Shown here: positions 6,815 to 10,100 of the stretch, piece after piece
Numbering within the stretch: the stretch's first letter is position 1
Layout: each line of letters starts with the position of its first letter
Assembly (NCBI GenBank): GCA_035472475.1
Contig: DATIPA010000132.1
Coordinates: 1-10,100, forward strand
DNA: 10,100 nucleotides
From: JAFAXD01 sp035472475
GTDB lineage: Bacteria; Pseudomonadota; Alphaproteobacteria; Rhizobiales; Xanthobacteraceae
Reading direction: 5' to 3'
Position numbers and translations under genes: made by a program
Notes under the pieces: model-generated
Databases searched by the model: none
The model's input: only the letters and a program-made list of their open reading frames with translations
Told to the model about the DNA's origin: nothing

Positions 6815-8581
6815 GTGACTTTTGGACGGAACAAGCTCGGTCCACCGAGCAGTAACGAAGTACGCGGGGCTTTGGAGCGGGTCGTTAGCAGTCCCACATT
6901 CCGAAGTTCGCCGCAGCTTGCGGCGTTTCTGAAATTCATTGTTGAGTCGGCGCTGGCAGGCCACCCCGAGGACATCAAGGGCTACACGATCGCCATCAAG
7001 GCGCTCGGTCGCAGCGAAGACTTCAACCCGAAGACTGACGCAATCGTCCGCGTCGAAGCTGGAAGATTGCGGCGCGCGCTCGCAACCTATTACCGCGACG
7101 CCGGTACCAACGATCCGATTGCAATCGAAATTCCTGTCCGCGGTTATGTCCCGACGTTCCAACGCCGAATCGTCGCGCAAGCGCCCCGCGTGCAGCTCGA
7201 CATGTCCGCGCGCATGCGCGCGCTTGCGAACAAGGCCGCCGTCGCGGGACGGCCTTATGTGGCCGCTGTCGCGCTCCTGCTCCTCGGGGCGGCCGCCTAC
7301 TGGGGCTTCGAGACCTGGTATCTCGGTAACCCCTTCGTGGCAAAGTCGACCTTTGTCACCGCCGGCGTGCTGGATCCGCTGTCATCCGCGACGCGCTGGC
7401 GCGGTCGACCGGTCGGCCCGGTCATCCAACTCGTTCCGACCAAAGCGGCAGGTACGCCGAGCGCTCCGACTATCACGGCGATGGCGCTCAACGATCGCCT
7501 GCGAGATACCTTTGCACGCTTCGAGGACGTCACCATCGTTTCCGAAACGCCGGAACCGGCGCCTGCCGCTGCCACGCCGGATTATCGGTTCTACTCCGAG
7601 ATCGAATACAATCCGGATACCACCGTCACGCTGGCGTTCCATATCGTGGACACGAGTGATGGCGCGACTGTCTGGTCGCGCGGTTACGACCATTTGACGA
7701 TCGGAAACGATCCGCGTCAGGTCAAATATCCGATCGTTCGCGAGGTCGCAGCCACGCTGTTCAATCCATTCGGCGTCATCAAGGCGCGCGATCGCAGCAA
7801 GGTCGTGAACGCCCGCGTCGCCGATCCGCGTTATCGCTGCGTGCTCGAATCCGGCGACTACTGGCGCAGTTTCGACGCCGCGCTGCAACCCGACGTGCGC
7901 GATTGCCTCGAACAGGGCGTGGCCCTGGATCCGACATTTGCCGGCGGCTACGCCTTGCTGGCGCGCGTCTATCTGCGCGACTACCAAGTCGGCGGCGAAC
8001 AAGCCGACCCAGCGGTGCTCGACCGAGCGCTCGACATGGTCAAGCGTGCGATCGAACTGCGCCCGAACAGCGCGCGCGCCTACTATGTCCTGCTCGAGGT
8101 ACAGATGACACGCGGAGCGGTCGATGATGCGATCGCCGCCGGTGAGACCGCGATCAAGCTCAATCCCGATGATCCCGTTGTTGCGACTCATTACGCCCTG
8201 CAACTGATCGGACTGGGCGAAGTCGACAAGGGCCGGGCGCTGCTCGAACAGCTTCCCAATATCGGCACGGTGGCTCAGACGCATCGCGAGTTTGCGCTGT
8301 TCCTGGCGTCCTACCTGAAGGGCGATCTGGCGGAGGCCGCGACCCATGCCAATCGCATGTCGACCAACACCTATTCGCTCGGCCATCTTGCCCACGTGCT
8401 GGTCGCCCACAAGCGCGGCGAGAAGACGATGGCGCGTCAGGCTTACGACCGGCTGGTCGAGCTCGCACCCGCCTGGCGGGCTAATGCGCGCGCCGAACTC
8501 AAGAAGTTGTTCGCATCTTCCAAGGTCGTGGATCGCCTCGCCGAGGACCTCAATGAAGCCTCGGGCGTGGAGGTAAATTGA
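6815..8581 (+). CDS. One-pass membrane protein: DNA-binding-like N-domain, TM helix, TolB-N/FlgO-like domain, TPR repeats
   Basis: This 588-residue protein appears to be a ToxR/CadC-style sensor-regulator by architecture. Residues 14-116 form a compact domain (LAAFLKFIVESALAG, GYTIAIKALGRSEDF, DAIVRVEAGRLRRAL, IPVRGYVPTF). I know this pattern from large proteins often labelled adenylate cyclase or TPR protein; I see no cyclase catalytic motif here. One hydrophobic helix follows at about 148-168. Residues 215-320 resemble TolB-N/FlgO-type domains (LNDRLRDTFARFEDVTIV, then YRFYSEIEY and DGATVWSRGYD). Residues 365-555 hold TPR repeats, clearest at 404-480. The N-domain would be cytoplasmic and the rest periplasmic. 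Start: GTG 6815 has GGGG 8 bases upstream; a GTG at 6776 would add 13 residues with no ribosome binding site. Early codons are less GC-rich than the remainder. It is followed by hisS after 117 bases. DNA binding and ligand are unproven. Confidence 0.75.
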   Translation: MTFGRNKLGPPSSNEVRGALERVVSSPTFRSSPQLAAFLKFIVESALAGHPEDIKGYTIAIKALGRSEDFNPKTDAIVRVEAGRLRRALATYYRDAGTNDPIAIEIPVRGYVPTFQRRIVAQAPRVQLDMSARMRALANKAAVAGRPYVAAVALLLLGAAAYWGFETWYLGNPFVAKSTFVTAGVLDPLSSATRWRGRPVGPVIQLVPTKAAGTPSAPTITAMALNDRLRDTFARFEDVTIVSETPEPAPAAATPDYRFYSEIEYNPDTTVTLAFHIVDTSDGATVWSRGYDHLTIGNDPRQVKYPIVREVAATLFNPFGVIKARDRSKVVNARVADPRYRCVLESGDYWRSFDAALQPDVRDCLEQGVALDPTFAGGYALLARVYLRDYQVGGEQADPAVLDRALDMVKRAIELRPNSARAYYVLLEVQMTRGAVDDAIAAGETAIKLNPDDPVVATHYALQLIGLGEVDKGRALLEQLPNIGTVAQTHREFALFLASYLKGDLAEAATHANRMSTNTYSLGHLAHVLVAHKRGEKTMARQAYDRLVELAPAWRANARAELKKLFASSKVVDRLAEDLNEASGVEVN

Positions 8582-8589
8582 GCAGGGTA

Positions 8590-8684
8590 TCAGGAGCAGG
8601 AACTCCGGCGCCGGGATATTGCCTTGACGCCATGCCCGCGCCCTGACTACGTGACGGCTTCGTTCCCGAAAACCTGACTCCTGA
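8590..8684 (+). repeat. Imperfect inverted repeat between regulator gene and hisS
   Basis: TCAGGAGCAGG (8590-8600) pairs with CCTGACTCCTGA (8673-8684) over 11 bp with a single bulged A at 8677. The interior holds a perfect palindrome CCGGCGCCGG at 8605-8614. The right arm belongs to a cluster of CTGA units (8674, 8681, 8689 and 8696) that runs into the hisS ATG. It could terminate the upstream transcript or structure a read-through hisS leader. Confidence 0.35.
8624..8652 (+). promoter_or_regulatory. Candidate hisS promoter
   Basis: TTGACG at 8624-8629 is a good alphaproteobacterial -35, and 17 bases later CTACGT (8647-8652) is a weak -10. Transcription would begin near 8659, giving a leader of about 40 bases that contains the CTGA cluster but not the left arm of the inverted repeat. 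Confidence 0.35.
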
Positions 8685-8698
8685 CGATCTGATTCCTG

Positions 8699-10100
8699 AT
8701 GCGTGAGAAGCTCAAAGCGCGGCTGCCGCGCGGGCTCGCCGATCGCGGGCCGGCCGAAATCGCAGCGACCCGGCGCATGATCGAGACGATCCGTACCGTG
8801 TTCGAACATTACGGTTTCGAGCCAGTCGAAACCCCGGCGATCGAATACACCGACGCGCTCGGCAAGTTCCTGCCCGATCAGGACCGGCCGAACGAAGGCG
8901 TGTTCTCGTTCCAGGACGACGACGAGCAATGGCTTTCGCTGCGCTATGACCTCACCGCGCCACTGGCACGCTATGTGGCGGAGAATTTCGACGCGCTGCC
9001 CAAGCCCTACCGCAGCTACCGCGCGGGCTATGTCTATCGCAACGAGAAGCCGGGCCCCGGGCGCTTCCGCCAGTTCATGCAGTTCGACGCCGACACCGTC
9101 GGCACCGCCTCGATGGCGGCTGATGCCGAGATCTGCATGATGGCCGCCGACACGATCGAGGCGCTTGGCATTCCGCGCGGCAGCTACGTGGTGAAGGTGA
9201 ACAATCGGAAATTGCTGGACGGTGTTCTTGAAACAATCAAGCTCGCAGGACCGGCAAACGAGAGCAGGCGCCTCACCGTGCTGCGAGCGATGGACAAGTT
9301 TGATCGCCTCGGGTTGGCGGGCGTTCGACAATTGCTGGGCGCGGGGCGAAAGGATGAGTCCGGCGATTTTACCAAGGGCGCGGGGCTCGACGATGTCTCG
9401 ATCGAAACAGTCGTCAGCGTGTTTGCACCCGTTGCCGATGTTAAAGACAAAATTGCTCAAATTGATCTTCGTTTGAAGGACAGCAAAGTCGGTCAGCAAG
9501 GGCGTCAGGAACTCGAGGAAATTTGGTCGCTTGTCAGGGCTTCCGGATATGACGGACGGGTTGTTATAGATCCATCCGTCGTGCGCGGCCTCGAGTACTA
9601 CACGGGCCCTGTCTACGAGATCGAGCTGACATTTCCGATTCAAGACGGCGCGGACGGCACGCCGCGCTTCGGTTCGGTCGGTGGCGGCGGGCGCTATGAC
9701 GGCTTGATCGCGCGCTTTCGTGGCGAGAGCGTTCCGGCGACGGGTTTTTCCATCGGCGTGTCGCGATTGCTGGCGGCGCTCACCTACCTCGGAAAAGTCA
9801 ACGTCACGCCGGAACCGGGCCCGGTAGTGGTGACGATCTTCGACCGCGACCGCGTCGCCGATTATCAACGCATGGTCTCGACGCTGCGCAATGCCGGCAT
9901 CCGGGCCGAGCTCTATCTCGGCAGCGGCAAGATGGGACCGCAGCTCAAATACGCCGACAAGCGCAACTCACCCTGCGTGATCATTCAGGGCGGCGACGAG
10001 CACGCCCGCGGTGAAGTCCAGATCAAGGACCTGATCGAAGGTGCGCGCGCCGCGACCGCGATCGCATCCAACCAGGAATGGCGCGAGAGCCGCCCGGCGC
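8699..10100 (+). CDS. hisS: Histidyl-tRNA synthetase, alphaproteobacterial type (C-terminus cut by window edge)
   Basis: This class II cytoplasmic synthetase charges tRNA-His. 467 complete codons are present; relatives are about 500 residues, so only the tail is missing. Landmarks: LRYDLTAPLARYVA (81-94), motif 2 YRNEKPGPGRFRQFMQFD (113-130) with both arginines, HisA motif VVRGLEYYTG (294-303), HisB-like GSVGGGGRYDGL (326-337), motif 3 GFSIGVSRLLA (349-359), and an anticodon-binding domain from about 373. The motif-2 text is the form I associate with the alphaproteobacterial group whose tRNA-His lacks the extra G-1. The ATG at 8699 is well bounded by an in-frame TGA at 8690-8692; no Shine-Dalgarno is visible. 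Codons 169-293, between motif 2 and HisA, end in A or T in 54 of 125 cases by my hand count, against 27 of 168 before and 33 of 174 after. Confidence 0.97.
   Translation, partial: MREKLKARLPRGLADRGPAEIAATRRMIETIRTVFEHYGFEPVETPAIEYTDALGKFLPDQDRPNEGVFSFQDDDEQWLSLRYDLTAPLARYVAENFDALPKPYRSYRAGYVYRNEKPGPGRFRQFMQFDADTVGTASMAADAEICMMAADTIEALGIPRGSYVVKVNNRKLLDGVLETIKLAGPANESRRLTVLRAMDKFDRLGLAGVRQLLGAGRKDESGDFTKGAGLDDVSIETVVSVFAPVADVKDKIAQIDLRLKDSKVGQQGRQELEEIWSLVRASGYDGRVVIDPSVVRGLEYYTGPVYEIELTFPIQDGADGTPRFGSVGGGGRYDGLIARFRGESVPATGFSIGVSRLLAALTYLGKVNVTPEPGPVVVTIFDRDRVADYQRMVSTLRNAGIRAELYLGSGKMGPQLKYADKRNSPCVIIQGGDEHARGEVQIKDLIEGARAATAIASNQEWRESRPA

Noticed and set aside
7382..9868. 828-codon open frame on the minus strand across the regulator gene and hisS
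   Set aside because: It is antisense to two well-supported genes, crosses their junction, matches no family I recognise, and is explained by stop-poor antisense frames in GC-rich coding DNA.

Overview
The window looks like a chromosomal, mostly housekeeping stretch of a GC-rich alphaproteobacterium, most likely Hyphomicrobiales (Bradyrhizobium/Rhodopseudomonas/Xanthobacteraceae side). The reasons are the strongly G/C-ending codons, the HAD (TIGR01459-type) – ribF – ileS neighbourhood, and a histidyl-tRNA synthetase with the motif-2 text typical of alphaproteobacteria (NEKPGPGRFRQF). The genus is an inference. I saw no tRNA, rRNA, CRISPR array, transposase or phage gene.

Layout, left to right. 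Bases 1-685 (minus) are the N-terminal quarter of isoleucyl-tRNA synthetase, running off the left edge. A 331-base spacer with a sharp AT-rich box separates it from a divergent, very small RlpA-like double-psi beta-barrel protein (1017-1370, plus). A 12-bp-stem hairpin sits between this gene and the convergent minus-strand block. That block reads, in transcription order, degenerate EAL-domain membrane protein (4686-3388), HAD-IIA hydrolase (3299-2436) and bifunctional riboflavin kinase/FAD synthetase RibF (2432-1437). The HAD stop and the RibF start are three bases apart and in the same frame, so these two genes are probably co-translated.

Divergent from the EAL gene is a polytopic GT39 (ArnT/PMT-like) glycosyltransferase (4906-6423, plus). 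A 391-base spacer of visibly lower GC follows, carrying short repeats. Next comes an unusual one-pass membrane protein (6815-8581, plus): an N-terminal DNA-binding-like domain, a transmembrane helix, a TolB-N/FlgO-like domain and TPR repeats. The window ends with hisS (8699 onward, plus), cut by the right edge about 30-40 residues before its expected end.

Together the genes cover translation (ileS, hisS), flavin cofactor supply (ribF, perhaps with the HAD partner), and envelope functions (RlpA, GT39, EAL and TPR membrane proteins). I found no clear new multi-gene system. The most interesting items are the TPR membrane regulator with an 11-bp-phased repeat upstream, the EAL protein with a disrupted catalytic loop, and a block of unusual codon use covering the insertion domain of hisS.
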